64,000 nt of DNA, taken from Diphasiastrum complanatum. Its lineage: Eukaryota > Streptophyta > Lycopodiopsida > Lycopodiales > Lycopodiaceae. The notes below the pieces were generated by a model. That model was not told the DNA's origin. It was given only the letters and a program-made list of their open reading frames with translations, and ran no database searches. The DNA lies in assembly GCA_029204225.1 (NCBI GenBank), contig CM055108.1, forward strand, positions 21,996,326-22,060,325. Reading direction: 5' to 3'. The position numbers and the translations under genes are program-made. Below are positions 21,224 through 33,539 of the stretch, piece after piece; the first letter of the stretch is position 1; every line of letters begins with the position of its first letter.

Positions 21224-22643
21224 GAAATAGATTTGATTGACTTGAAACTCACAAAGGTCTCACACTTGCAGTGTTTCACTCAAATTTGATTTCTAATCCA
21301 ACAAATGGGCTTATAATCACAGTTCTATCACTCTCTCACAAAGCTGGAATGAAGATAAGATGAAATGAAAACTACTTTCAAACAAATCTTGCCAAGAAAT
21401 GGATTTGATTGTCTCTAGAAACTCACTAAGGTCTCTCTCTTGTAGTTTTTCACTCAAATTAGATTTCTAATCCAACAAATGGACTTATAATCTCAGTTCT
21501 AGCACTTCCTCACAAAGTTGGAATGAAGATAAGATGATGTGAAATCTACTTACAATCAAATCTTGCCAATTTTGGCTATTTTTGGACAAAAAAATGACTT
21601 AATCTCTTTCTTCCTTCTTGGTGTACTTTCAAGACCTGTTTTTAACCTTAATAGGACTTGAACTCAGCCTAGATTAATTAGATTCCATGAAATAAATTCA
21701 AATCTAATCAATGGCAAATGATCTTGGTAGATTATCCCAGGATCTCCACCAAAAATTACACCAACAGCTCACAAATTGAATTTTTTTGGATCAAATGAAT
21801 ACCATGCATTAAATGCAGGTTCAGAGGTGCCCACACATGTGGACAGTACGGATTTGGACCCCTACCAAGTTTGGGATCAAATCTCCTCACCAAAATCAAG
21901 ATTCTAGCTTGCCCTCTCAATACTAGTTTTTAGCACCGAAACTTGCTAAAAATGGATTTGCATTAGATCAATGGCTTATGCTCTTGTACTTGGCTCTGAT
22001 ACCATGTGAAAGTACTGTACTTTAGGACCATAAATGGATCTACAAAAGATCCACAAGAGTGATTGGATGCTTGCTTAACAATCTATCAAAAAACTAGACA
22101 CAAAAAAGTTGATCTAGATTGGCAATTTGACAAACAACAAGCATTAACAATCAAAAGCATTGATAAACATTGAAATCCGAGCCCACACGTGTGTACTACA
22201 GGCTGTAGTATGGCCTTCAACCTGAGAAACAAGTAGAAATTGATTTGGTTTCATTTGGATCACAAAAACTCAATGTACATAGTGAACTAGCTTGAGATTG
22301 CCAATGAGCTCCAAAAATTTTCTATCTTCTCTATGGAGAGAGGGAATACATAGCAAATTCGACTTCCTTCTTGAAGTTAGGTGGATTTCAGCATGTAATA
22401 AGGAAGTTAACTCACTCTCCTTGACCTAAAATGAAACCCTAGTCTATTTCCTAGAGTTATGCTTGGTAGGTAGCTAGTTGGTCAAATTTTCACCTTAAAC
22501 TTAGGTGTAGGTCCTATAAAGTAGGGATGACCACCAAATAGACATGACCAACTCTCTTGACTTGACCTAACCTACATTAGGATGGGTTTCCCATGTAGCA
22601 TCATTCCTTACAAATGGCCTTAGGATAAGATTTACAAGGTGCC

Positions 22644-23609
22644 TTAGCTTTTAGAACATTCACTCTCACAATTAGTCAGGTTAATTTCCAAAGTCTTACC
22701 ATTGCCTCCTGGGATTTCAATCATGTGAGCAGACCCTTTCTTCCTTTCTAGACAAAATTTCATCATATGTCCAGGCTTCTTACAGACAAAACATAACCAG
22801 GACATAGATTTCTTGAATCTCTTTCTCTTCGGCTTCTTGGGTTCCGATGCTGCTTGATCTAATTCGTCAAGATATTTTGCTTGCTCTGGACCGTGCTTCT
22901 TAACCTTATTGATTTTCAAAGTGGTGGGAATTTGCGCAAATTGCATCCTAGATGCCACCATTGTGGAATCATATGCCTTCGCAATCTAGAAGACATCCTC
23001 GAGGCTTTGAAGCACATTTCGCTTGCATTCGTTCTGATAGTCGGCTGGCAAACCTAGGACAAACTGCCATAATGCTAACTTCGTATCGAATGATGGAACC
23101 CTATTCCATAGGTCCATGAATTCTTGGATATAAGAGTCTAAACTTTTTGTACCCATCTTGCAATTCACGAACTTCAATTTGTAGTCCACGTCATCAGCAA
23201 CTACGAAAACTTTCTTGAAAACTTCCGCAAACGCATCCCAAGTAGTTGGCTTCATCGGTAAATCTTGCCACCACGATAACGCTTTGCCACGTAAGAACAA
23301 CACGACACTTTCAATTTTCTTCTCATCAGGAACACCGTGCAGATTGAAGTAACTACTCCACCACTTGGCCAGCCAGTCCTCGACGACTTCAGGTTTCTTT
23401 TCATTCTTCTTGCTCACATAAACCTCTGATTGAAAACCGAGATTGGGTGAAGACATCAATTTGACTTGATTCAAAAGAACCTCCATTTGCTGATCTCTCA
23501 TCTGATTACAGTTAGTCATATCATTGAGTGTCGTACTCAACTGCTGACAAATCACCATATAAGATGGCGCACCTGGATTTGCAGCTTGATTTGAAGTTTC
23601 TTCGGCCAT
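22644..23609 (-). pseudogene. Ty3/gypsy Gag
   Basis: From ATG at 23609: a leader, then the retrotransposon Gag core with FLRGKALSWWQDLPMKP and WDAFAEVFKKVFV, then SYIQEFMDLWNRVP, ending at a TAG at about 22988. The frame continues past the stop (DSTMVASRMQFAQIPTT) to a basic region and one CCHC knuckle, CFVCKKPGHMMKFC, near 22780. Length (about 320 residues) suits a gypsy Gag. The rest of the element, protease onward, is cut off at 22604 where the copia LTR lies. Confidence 0.8.
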
Positions 23610-25616
23610 CTCGATATATCTATCCTGGAAATTGAACTGATTTTTTACTTTTACAAAATTTTACGTAAAAATTCAGTTCTACGGAAATTGTCAACTATAA
23701 AATCCAGTTCTGTATCTAATCGTCAGAGTACATGCGTATGACCACTCAAAACAAATCTAAACTACTCATGCATGTCTTTAAGAAACCACATGCAGACATT
23801 CCATGCAAGCACAGTACCTCAAAATAGAAAATTGTCATGCATGCAATTAGAACAATTGGAAATTTTACCAATTTTGCTCACAAAATTGCGAAATTTCAGA
23901 TGCTCATATCTTTGGCTACAGAACACCAAATTGGGTGTTGTAAAGCTCAATATAGAGGGAGACCTAGTGAACAAGACACTTGCCACACTAGCCTGCCACC
24001 TAGGACTCACATGTGTGAGTTTAGAATAGCCAATTAAGCTATAGGAGGGCGTATTTTTTCAAGACCAATATGTCAAAAAACATGCAAACACTCAACCAAG
24101 CCTATAAATGATGATCCAAACAGTCTTAAATGGTCTCTAAGAGTTCCACGAAGCCTTTATACAGATCCTATGAAGCAGTATGGGCTGAGAACCATGAATT
24201 CTTGGTTTCTAAAAGTCAAAATTGCTACAAATTTGATGGAATTGAAACATAAGTCTCTACCCATCAATTCACAGGTCTGATGGCTTTCTGGGAAGGTAAA
24301 AAGGAACACAAATCTTGCTGGAAAAAAACCAGAATCATCCTCTTATGGATTTAGAGAAATCCATCCTCCAAAATTCACCGAAATTGGTCAATTTTTGACA
24401 CTTTTTGACTTCCTACAAACCCAATTGCTGGAATTCTTGTCTCTAACTTCTAGGACAGCTTCAAAAGACTAAGATTCATCTTTTTCCAGCTTCAATTGAT
24501 GTTTAACAACCTCCTACCATCCAAATCCATGAAAAAACAAGCAAAAATCATGAATTTTAGCCCTTTCTAGGTTTTTTCACCATGCACAATTGGAAATTAA
24601 TGGCAAGAACATTTTTGAAATCCACATGCAATCCAGAATACAGAGTTATAACCAATCAATTGATCTGATCTTGCTGGATTTTGAATTCTGCCCTCCATTT
24701 TGTGCCAAAAACGTGGAAAACAAGCCAAATTTGGCCACAAAAGAGCCGAGAATCCAAATACATGGAAAGATCCAACATGCAAACTGAGTTTCAACTACTT
24801 CAAAGTGAAATAACTTTCTGGAAATTTCAGACCCTTCACTAGTTTTGACCTACACATGCTAAAACTCCAAAAAAGACACCAAAATTGATTTCCTAGCACA
24901 ATTCTCCACAAACCCTAATGAATTTGAGAGAGATATGGAACATGCAAATTGAATTTGGGAAGATCCACCAACTTGCAACCTTGCTCCTCTCCTTGGATGA
25001 GAATACTTGTTGAATACCACCAAGCTCCAATGAAAAGCACCACCTCTCCAAGCTTGTAAGCCTTGTTCTTATACCACTATAAGGGAAGCTCCTTAGATCC
25101 TGCTTACTAATCCTAAACACAAAGGGTAACACACTATCGAGAAACCACTCAACCAAGTAGAGGCATCCAATCTCTAGAAGCCTCACCCCCAAGCCAAGGA
25201 ACAAGAAGCATGAAAGTAGAGTGAGAGCCTGGCAATGAATCAAGAACCATGATGAGGAGTAGGGCGAGTTTGGACCCATTATATAGAGCCAAAAGCATCT
25301 TGGGCACCCAGCCATGCATAGTCCTATGTTCCCTATACATAGATTCACCTATGCATGGACCAACTATTCATAGAATTGCTATTGATAACTCTACACATGC
25401 ATACACTGTCTCATACCTTGTCTAAACTCCATTTAGTGTGTTCTAGGCCTCACAAGGATATTTGTTACTTTCGGGTCACATCCAGTATGACGTGGCATAA
25501 CTAACGGCTTGTTTCACTGGAGTACCGTGTATCCAAGACTAGGAGTATACTATGGGCCCTTTTCCTCGTTGGGGCTTTCTAGCGTGACCAACCCCCCGTT
25601 GGAAAACTCCCTAACA
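23610..25616 (-). mobile_element. Gypsy leader and probable 5' LTR
   Basis: On the minus strand, TGTTAGGGAG at 25616 looks like an LTR start. The candidate primer site tggtataagaacaagg (25061-25075 on the complement) would mark the LTR end near 25076, giving an LTR of about 540 bp. The end does not read CA, so the boundary is uncertain. 25075-23610 would then be the long untranslated leader before Gag. No gene is seen in it. Confidence 0.4.
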
Positions 25617-27090
25617 TCATTGTTATCACAATAGCTAATATGCAGATTCTCTATTTTCTTTATGTGCATGAGTATTGTCCAAACACTCATAGTTAGTTTC
25701 TCTTTTTGTTAGTGATACTCGCTCCTACAACTGAAGAAAATATTTGATTGTCGACTATCAATGAACTGATCGAATTAACCAACCAAAGTTGACTTTAGTC
25801 GTTTTATATTGAACAGAGGCAGAAGCTTTCGTAACAGTTGGACGATAGTAAGAAGTCACAACAAAATCGGTAAGCGTGGATTACCAAAAGGAGTTACCCC
25901 CATTCCGAAAATGTGTCATAACCGAGAAAAAAAAGCGTGACATACATTTTTACAGTTCAGAATACCCAAAAAAGACAACATATGCGATGGGTGGGAGTGT
26001 CTTCAAAATCGAAAAAGTTGTTGGCTCGAAACACAGTCCTATAGAATCGGGGTTTTGCACGCACATTTTGATAACTATACGATGGAAATAAATTGGTTTA
26101 ATGCGCTTCACCTTCTAGACACGGGTTTGGGAACGCTAATTCAAAAAAAGAAATCAACCAAAATCTTCAAACCTTTTCGTTTTATTGGTTTTTCTGCCAA
26201 GTGCCAATTTACCCCCTGGGAGGGCCTAGGCTTACTTACATAGCTTTTATTTCATTAACTGTAGCCCAATTTGGATTTGTTATCTGTAGTAGCATTTCGA
26301 ATTCTCATATTTCGGCCGAACTTTTTTAAGACATTGGTCAAACTTTTTGAGTCGGGTTTTCGGCTTTCATTGAAGGAAGGAGTGTCAGTAATAAAATTTT
26401 GGTTTGACTTTGGGGTAAAGCTGGTAAAACTCCAACACAAAGAACTCCGAAGAAAAACGTGAAGCGAACCTGGGTGGGCTTTGCCCTGCTCTGGCCGATA
26501 TTTGCCAGGGATCGATGTGGTGAATGGCAAAACTTTTGCATAGCATAGGTTGACCAATCTTCAATTCGAGGTTTGGCAGTTCAAAGAGTGCATGGCCATT
26601 GCAGATGTCTAATTGTTTCGTTTGTCTAAGACACCTACATAGATATTCTACTAGTCAAAAGGTCGATCTAGGTAATACTCTGAATTCCATAGTTCGATTT
26701 GATACTTTATAATTCATTGTTTTTCTTTGTTTGGTAGGGTCTAAATCATCTCCTTATCGAAGTTAGGCATCAGTGACACCAATAGAAACAACAAGCTCAA
26801 TAATTGAGACGTTATGGACATAGATTAGTGGAACACTCTAGAGGAATGTCTCCCTAAAGTGAGAGATGCAAACATATGTCTAATCAATCTAGGGACACTA
26901 GATGAACACAAAACATAACAACAATTGCTTCACTAAGCAAGGGTAAGAGAGAAGCCTACGAATATCAACATGTGTTTGTTTGGGACTATGTCCATCTAGA
27001 AGGGATATCCCCTAAATTAGTGACTCACAGAATACCATTTAGAATTGACACTAGATTAACTTGATAAAACTAATGAAGAGTACCCTACCA
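25617..27090. other. Unassigned region
   Basis: About 1.5 kb, moderately AT-rich. Short open frames at 25876-26243 and 26255-26557 show no domain I recognise. I looked for plastid or mitochondrial gene motifs and found none. It may be decayed repeat. Confidence 0.35.
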
Positions 27091-27430
27091 TACAAAGGCA
27101 TGCGTTTATAAAGAGCTCAAGAGAATGAAAGGCTCATCTTTCTAGTAGAAGACACTTGAGTGGTATTTTTTGATATTGCCCAATCCCAAAAATAATTCCA
27201 CACAGATATATGGGTATGCATGGATTACCAAAAAGTGAACAAAGAAACAATAAACTATCGACTATCATTTATATATCTTGTATTAAAAGAATTAACATGG
27301 GGACATCATAATAATCCATTAATGGATTATTTTGTCGGATATAACCAAATATTTATTGTCAAATAAAATAAGCTAGAAACCACATTCATCACCATATTTG
27401 CCATATTCACATAGTACGTCATTGGGATTG
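27091..27430 (+). pseudogene. Ty3/gypsy reverse transcriptase relic
   Basis: Degenerate but readable: WVCMDYQKVNKETINYR near 27210 corresponds to the 'RVCVDYRxLN' motif, and NPLMDYFVGYNQIFIVK to the 'LDxxSGYxQI' motif, followed by KLETTFITIFAIF. Several stops and small gaps occur. No other part of this element is visible nearby. Confidence 0.65.
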
Positions 27431-27989
27431 AAAATGATTCATGAATGATTGATTAGAGGATTTCTTGGATGATAACCTCAAGATGTTTACAGATGAACTA
27501 TGTGGAGTGTCCACAATATGCAATCCTAAGAAAATGGTTTTTGATAGAGGCTTAGTGAAAATATTAACATTCATTACATTTGTTGCACAAAAATCAACTA
27601 ATTTTCTTAACAGTACCAAGATTTGTCAATGCCAAATTCACTTGACAATTGATTCTCGTCTTCTGGAGCAGGTCAAGATGATTGCTTAGTAAGAGAGCAT
27701 CAACAACACACATGGCAATGATAATACTACCACAATCAACTCAAGACCATGCTAAATCAAGTGAATGACTTAACACAGCATGCAGAATAACGTGGCCACA
27801 CTTCATCGGTGCTCTACTATTGCAACTAATGCTTGTAAAGTGAACAATTGCTTCGAGACAAAAGGCCAAAAGGTCAACAATACACCGAGGGCCAAACTTG
27901 AAGCAACGAAAGCAAAGAACTAGGAAATGAAAAGCGTTATAGAAAATCTAAAAAAATCTCGAAGGCCCCAGTGCACAGGTTTTTTTTTT
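27431..27989. other. Unassigned spacer upstream of the YLMG1-like gene
   Basis: AT-rich sequence without coding signal, ending in a poly-T run (27979-27993). No feature recognised. Confidence 0.4.
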
Positions 27990-28260
27990 TTTTAAATTAG
28001 CTGCCTAGGCGCCACGTGTCTGAGCAACCAAAGATTATCCCTAAGCGTTTTTAATGGAATATTGAGAGTGAATATATAACCAAGCTCCCAGATTTACCTA
28101 CATGTGTGTGCCTGGGCGTGGCAGTGCCGGTGCCTCCTGCACCCTCTCAATGGCTGACCGGCGCACCTGCCTGCATCTGCCCGGCACCACCGCCTCCCTG
28201 CCCAGCGCTGCCCGGTGCCGCCCACGAAAATAGGTGCTCTCCCATTTTTGACGGGCACCG
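27990..28260 (+). promoter_or_regulatory. Promoter and leader of the YLMG1-like gene
   Basis: A G-box CACGTG (28013-28018), a GATTATCC I-box-like site (28033-28040) and a TATATAA (28073-28079) stand in order upstream of ATG 28441. The G-box plus I-box pair is typical of light-responsive plant promoters. The same elements in the same order, with the following GC-rich leader, occur in inverted orientation at 1320-1680. Upstream ATGs at 28106 and 28303 lie in the leader. The first opens a 164-codon frame overlapping the main start out of frame, so transcription must start below it or it would depress translation. Confidence 0.6.
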
Positions 28261-28440
28261 CACGCATGGGCACGTGTCAGCCTGTCGCGCAACCGGGGCC
28301 AAATGGCAAAATATGGACGGCGACGATTCCACCTCCCAAACAGCTATGAATGCAACGTCCTGTCACATTTTTTCTCTTTTTCTTTTTCTCTTTCTCTCTC
28401 TCATTTTTGTGTGTGGCCAAGAGCTCACAGAGCTCTGGCG

Positions 28441-29202
28441 ATGGCTGCCATCTCTTTGCCTCGCATCTTCACGCCTGCATCCTTTTCCTGCCACGGACAT
28501 CTCCACCTTCCGAAGCGTGGCCATGCTGCATCGGCCTTTCCAGCCATGTCGCTCATCCCTCTGCCAAGGCTGTGTATTGCAGAATCTCCCCGTCTTTTAG
28601 GGTTCAATCATCAGCCCTTAGGGTTTGCATTTCAGGAAAGGCCAAGCCACAGATCTCGCATCAGTGCAGGACGAAGAGTTGCTGTAAATGCATTATGTGT
28701 TCAATCTTCTGCAGAGGGTTTTTCAGCCATTGTTGGTGCAGTTTCAAGGAGTTTCGTTGCAGCAGCCCTGTTTGCAAAAGCTATGTTCAGAACCCTAAAA
28801 GAAGATTTGTTTTCTGCTATAGCGCCTCTTCGTCAGGAAGAAGTGAAAACCCTGGCATCCTTGAAGGGAGGGTTACAGTATGCGGTTCTTCCTCTGTGCT
28901 TTGCAGCGATTAGTCAATCTCCTCCTGTGAGCACTCCACTTACGGTTGTGGCTGCTGGGATGGCGAAGTGGCTCGAGTTGTATAGTGGAGTACTGATGAT
29001 ACGCGTTCTTTTGACTTGGTTTCCAAACATTCCATGGGACCGACAACCGCTTCAGGCGATTCGGGACATGTGTGATCCTTATCTCAATCTCTTCCGAAAT
29101 CTTGTTCCTCCTATTTTCAATGCACTAGATGTAAGCCCTATGCTTGCCTTTTTCGTTCTCGGCCTGTTGGCTTCAATTCTAAATACGAGCGTGCAAGGAT
29201 AA
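28441..29202 (+). CDS. YLMG1: Plastid YGGT-family protein, YLMG1-like
   Basis: An intact intronless frame of 253 residues. I chose ATG 28441 because MAAISLPRIF begins a Ser/Arg/Ala-rich, acid-poor segment to about residue 85, as in a chloroplast transit peptide. An in-frame ATG at 28303 would add 46 residues but lies in a pyrimidine-rich leader. The mature part has a hydrophobic segment (about 145-172) and then the YGGT domain at 180-247: RVLLTWFPNIPW, CDPYLNLFRNLVPP and DVSPMLAFFVL. Its two hydrophobic helices would sit in the thylakoid or inner envelope. In Arabidopsis the YLMG1 proteins affect chloroplast nucleoid distribution, and cyanobacterial relatives affect division. The gene stands alone between transposons. 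AATAAA-type signals occur at 29240 and 29320. Confidence 0.88.
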   Translation: MAAISLPRIFTPASFSCHGHLHLPKRGHAASAFPAMSLIPLPRLCIAESPRLLGFNHQPLGFAFQERPSHRSRISAGRRVAVNALCVQSSAEGFSAIVGAVSRSFVAAALFAKAMFRTLKEDLFSAIAPLRQEEVKTLASLKGGLQYAVLPLCFAAISQSPPVSTPLTVVAAGMAKWLELYSGVLMIRVLLTWFPNIPWDRQPLQAIRDMCDPYLNLFRNLVPPIFNALDVSPMLAFFVLGLLASILNTSVQG

Positions 29203-30200
29203 GGCAGGTAGACAAATTTCTTGACCACCAAAAGCAAGCAATAAAAGCATGACAGCTGACAACTGAATGTAGCTCTATTGGAGGGAGGATGTAGCACCGT
29301 AGAGGTGCACCTCGCACTCAATAAAATTGGGGTTTGAGAGAAATGTTTTCAGTAGTTTCCAAGGGTATATAATTCAAAAACCCCTGCAATCACACAGTTT
29401 TTTGAAGTAAATAGTTCTAGCTGATTATGCCACTATAGCTAATAGAGGAACGTTAGGATTAGACAATGAGCATGATCCGAAGTTCTTGCCAAGCAATCTT
29501 TTGGTGGGACTTGATTTTTGTGTTTGAAAAGTTTTCTACCAATTTATTTTCTAAAAGAAGCTTTTTCTTTTGTATGGCAAGTTTGCTAGCTGTTTAAGGT
29601 TTTTGGGTTGAATGCAGCCTTTGTGAAGTTGACGAGTTCTGTTGTACAAGCAATTATTTTTGGAAGAATGCTATCATATAGAGGATATGATAGCAATGTT
29701 TCGATGAGCATGAACTCATCAATGAGCTATCCTTGACAATTACATTGCTTCATGTTGTTTTGTGTGCCATTATAACAGGATATTACTCATAAAATTTATC
29801 GTCTTTATATTGTTTGTGTGCCATTATGATTGCATGTTATTGATAAAATTCAGCGAAAGTATCCTACTCTTTGGTGCAGAACGTGTTAACGCTTGTTTTA
29901 GCTCCTTGTTTTAATGTTTTTTTTGTTCCGATTAAGCTGCTTTCATGTTATGATGTTTTTGGCAAATAATGCAAGCTGCAGTCAAGAGTTCCCTGCACTG
30001 GGCAAATAGAGTAATTTGTCCAATGCTTGCAAGATTGTTACGCACGTCTTTCAAAGGAACATTATGACATTCTACCAAGAATTTTTGCTTCAAGTCCATG
30101 GAAACACAAAGGTTGTGTTGGTAGTACTACACCAAATACTAACTTTACTCAAGTTTTGAAGACTATCAATAGAAGTGACATTACAAAGGATTACAACATC
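29203..30200. other. 3' flank of the YLMG1-like gene, unassigned
   Basis: Contains two AATAAA polyadenylation-type signals (29240, 29320), then AT-rich sequence. A 67-codon frame at 30027 has no recognisable motif. Confidence 0.4.
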
Positions 30201-32721
30201 AATAATGATTGTCTAAATCTTTCAAATTGACTAATTGTTCATGATATGCGTTTGAGATACAATTAGCACTTGGGGTTGTTAGCATATGTAATGAGATTGT
30301 CTTATCCTGCCAGCAGGCTGCATCGTCCATAAATCTGGATGGAGGTTGTCTTGGTCGATTTGATCTTCCTGGTTGAGTCTCGACCCCCTGATGTGATTCG
30401 TCCTGCTGAGGTTCTGTCTCATTTTCCGAGTTTGTATCGATTTCCTGATTTTCGATCTTGTTGTCTTTTTCTATACCTGTATCGGAAAATTTTTCGATAC
30501 CTAGATAAGAAACCTCTTGAGCTTTTCCCTTGTGGTTGATGAATCGATTTTTCACAAAGATGACATCTTTGCTCGTGAATGATTTTTTTGTTTCCAAATT
30601 GTAGAGCTTGTATGCCTTGTGATCTGGGGAGTAGCCAACAAAAATCGATTTTATGCTTTTGTCATCCAGCTTCTTCTTGAGATCTTCAGGAATCTAATCA
30701 TAAGCGATGCAACCAAACACTTTAATGTTTTTGAGTGATGGTTTTAATCCTATCCACACCTCATAAGATGTCTTGCCATTCAAGGCTTTGGTGATGGATC
30801 GATTTTGTAGGTAGGCAGCTGTAGTAACAGCTTCTACCTAAAATTTCTTTGGAAGAGAGGCATGGGCCAACATGCTCTTGGCACTTTCGATAAGTGTCCG
30901 ATTCTTCCGATCAGCTACACCATTGAACTGAGGTGAGTAGCTTGTAAACTCTTTGAATTCGGTGGAGATAAATTTTCCCCCTCCATCTATGCGTAGAGCT
31001 TTAATCTTCCTCTAGGTCTGATTTTCAACAAACGCATTGAACATGAAGAACTTGAATGCCTTTGATTTGTTCTTCATGAAGTAGGTTGCAGTTCTTCGAG
31101 AGAAGTCATCGATGAAATTTAGGAGGTATAGAGCTCCTCCGTTAGAAGTAGTTTGCATCGGGCCACAAATATCTCTATGTATAAGATCGAACAGGCCCTT
31201 GGAAGTATGAACAGAGTCTGAAAAGAACGGACTTCTTGCATGCTTGCTAATTATACAATTTTCACATGGAGAAGTTGGCTTGCCAATAGTAGGTAGATCT
31301 TGTACTAGTTTCTGAGTCGACATTTGTTGAATACTGTTGAAATTCAAATGGCCTAATCTGAAATGCCAAAGCATATTAGATGAATCAGAAGTAGAAATCG
31401 AAGAGCTTCACTGTTGGAAGAATAACAGTTGTTGAGTTTGTAGAGATTGCCACTTCTTCTCCCGAAAGCTAGAATTTTTTGAGCTTTGTTAAGGATGGTG
31501 CAGCCGTTTGCATCGAATTCAACCCTCCGACCTAAATCAGTGATTTTGCTAATTGAGAGCAGATTCTTGGTCAGATTTGGGACGTGGAGGACATTGGACA
31601 ACAACTTGACTTCACCCTTTTGAAATTCGATTCTGACTGTTCCTTCACCTTGAATCGAATGTGATGAGTTGTCTCCGAGTTGTACGACTTGAGAGTGGGC
31701 GAAAGATTTATAATCTTTGAACCAGTCTTGATGGTGAGTCATGTGTTGAGTTGCTTCAGAATCGAGATACCAAGAATCGATATCATGTTGTTCCCCGTCC
31801 TTGGTCATGAAGGCTGGTCATGAAGGCTGCCTCATCTTCCTCTTGTTGTTGTATCAAAAAACTAGTTGAGGCCAAATTTGTTTGTTGTTGGGACTGCTTC
31901 TTCTTTTCATTGTTGAATTTCAAAGTTCTGCAGTCTTTGATCTCATGTCCAGTTGTCTTACAGTATCTGCAGAATAATCTTTGCTTTGGTTGGAAAGATG
32001 AAGTGTTCGAATTTGACCTTGAGCCAAAATTCGACCCAAAGCCAAAATTTGACCCTGAGTCAAAATTCGATCCCGACTGCATGTTACTCTTCTTTTTGGA
32101 TTTGAACTTTGAATTTTTGGAATATAGAGCATGAGGATCCGTCTTTGATCTTCAGGAGGATGCAGATTTTTTTATTTCCTCTTGTAGAAGCATCAAAATT
32201 GCTCTTTGATAGAGTAATTTGCTCCTGGGTCGAAATTATCATGACTCAATTTTCATAGGCTTCAGGAAGACTCGAATGTAGAGTCATAACAGCATTAGAA
32301 TCTTCAATGACTAAGCCAATTGCAGCCATTTGCTCCATAAGATTTTTGAAAGTATTGATATGACTTGTAACACTTTCTACTTCAGACATCTTCAAGTCAA
32401 AAATTTCTTCCTCAAGCGTAACTTGGAAGTAACATCCCTGATATCATGTAGGGTTCCTAGGATGTCCCATGTATCCTTGGCTGTCTGAGCATTCCGTATG
32501 TGTATTATATGTGTATCCTTGATGTTGAGAATAATCATGGCAAATGCCTTGCCATCTCTCAGTTTCCATTTGGTGATAATGGTTGCATCACCTTCTGGCT
32601 TGACTTCTGTGCCATCAACAACATCCCACAGTTCTTTGGCTAATAGCATGACTTTCATTTTGAACTTCCAAAGATGATAGTTCCCTCCATCGAGTCTCTC
32701 GATTAGAGAAGACTGATCCAT
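30200..32721 (-). pseudogene. Copia Gag, protease and integrase (truncated)
   Basis: From ATG 32721: LDGGNYHLWKFKMKVML (Gag), AKDTWDILGTLHDIRD, then CCHC CRYCKTTGHEIKDC near 31970, then the protease with WYLDSEATQHM near 31770, where Gly of the usual DSG is Glu. Next come the GAG-pre-integrase LWHFRLGHLN (31374), the integrase LIHRDICGPM, LRIDGGGKF, and NGVADRKNR near 30920, where the third catalytic residue is Asp, not Glu. The C-terminal linker NRPRQPPSRFMDD is present. Several stops and frame breaks separate these parts. It is inactive by at least two active-site changes and by truncation. Confidence 0.8.
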
Positions 32722-33501
32722 TCTGGTTGAGCGAGATCGTTGGTAGAAGCAACGATTTCGAAATGTTGTTGGCTGCGCACTTGCTAGTGCAATATTTTGA
32801 TAGAAACAAGACTAATAATCTGCAATGGAAGCAGATTATTGGACTGTCTGCTCTGATACAATGTCGAAAATCAGTGAAAATGAGCGGAAGCTGGGAGCGA
32901 GCTTGGTGTGTGGATCAGAAACACCACAGTTAGCAACAGAACGTTCAAATTGAAATATTCACAGATGCACAAAGAATGATACAGTAGTAGGACAGAAAGA
33001 TTGCACTTTGATTAATATCAAAATAGTGAGTACAATTGCTTATGTGATAACTTCAGCTTACCGTTGTTGAGCGTGATGACCCTGGCTATTTTTTTGAATA
33101 GAATTTCAAAATCAGAAGAAGTTTTCTGATGAAGATTCTAGGATAATATCTTACAAAATATCTACAACTACCTTCTGTTGCAGTTATTACAACCGCCTCA
33201 TTACAGTTACTTCATGTACAAAGTGGGCGGAATGTCAACGTGAAGTCGTTGGTCCGACAATATCAAAATTTATAAGTATCGAAAAAATATATACCGACTC
33301 AAAAACTACTGACTCGAAAAATATAGAATTTTTCAAGTCGATCCAGTATTGAAAAATTCTGTAAACTTCGATCATGAATTTTTCGATCCCTTGAACAGAA
33401 ATTTGAGTCTTCTGTTCTTGTTTTTCAGGATGCTCATTATTGAATGGATTTGAGGTTGAGCATCGAATTTCAACAGATTGAAGGCAGTCGCTCAATCAAC
33501 A
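30200..33501 (-). mobile_element. Copia element, 3'-truncated, with 5' LTR
   Basis: The 5' LTR is 32862-33501 (640 bp; TGTTGATTGAG to TTTTCGACA on the minus strand). A primer site (tgtatcagagc, complement of 32850-32860) lies directly inside it. Gag, protease and integrase follow leftward, and the element stops at about 30200 before RT. It therefore lacks RT, RNase H and the 3' LTR. Confidence 0.85.
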
Positions 33502-33539
33502 CCTTTTGTTCATGCAGAGCATGCTCAGTTCCATGCCTC

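Larger units (their letters stand above)
18141..22604 (-). mobile_element. Non-autonomous copia element with Gag but no RT
   Basis: The left LTR (18141-18841, 701 bp, TG...CA) and right LTR (22005-22604, cut short by the neighbouring gypsy sequence) are nearly identical, so insertion is relatively recent. A primer site matching initiator-Met tRNA (complement of tggctctgatacca, 21991-22004) sits just inside the right LTR. The purine-rich strand complementary to actcctcctcaaatttag (18841-18858) sits inside the left one. On the minus strand the interior codes for Gag, protease start and GAG-pre-integrase, then a diverged integrase remnant. RT and RNase H are absent. It would need proteins from a relative such as the 5786-9690 element. 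Confidence 0.85.

Noticed and set aside
25870-26560. Possible plastid or mitochondrial insert
   Set aside because: No organelle gene motif can be recognised in any frame.
28350-28913. 187-codon frame overlapping the YLMG1-like gene
   Set aside because: A shadow in another frame of the real gene, with no recognisable domain.
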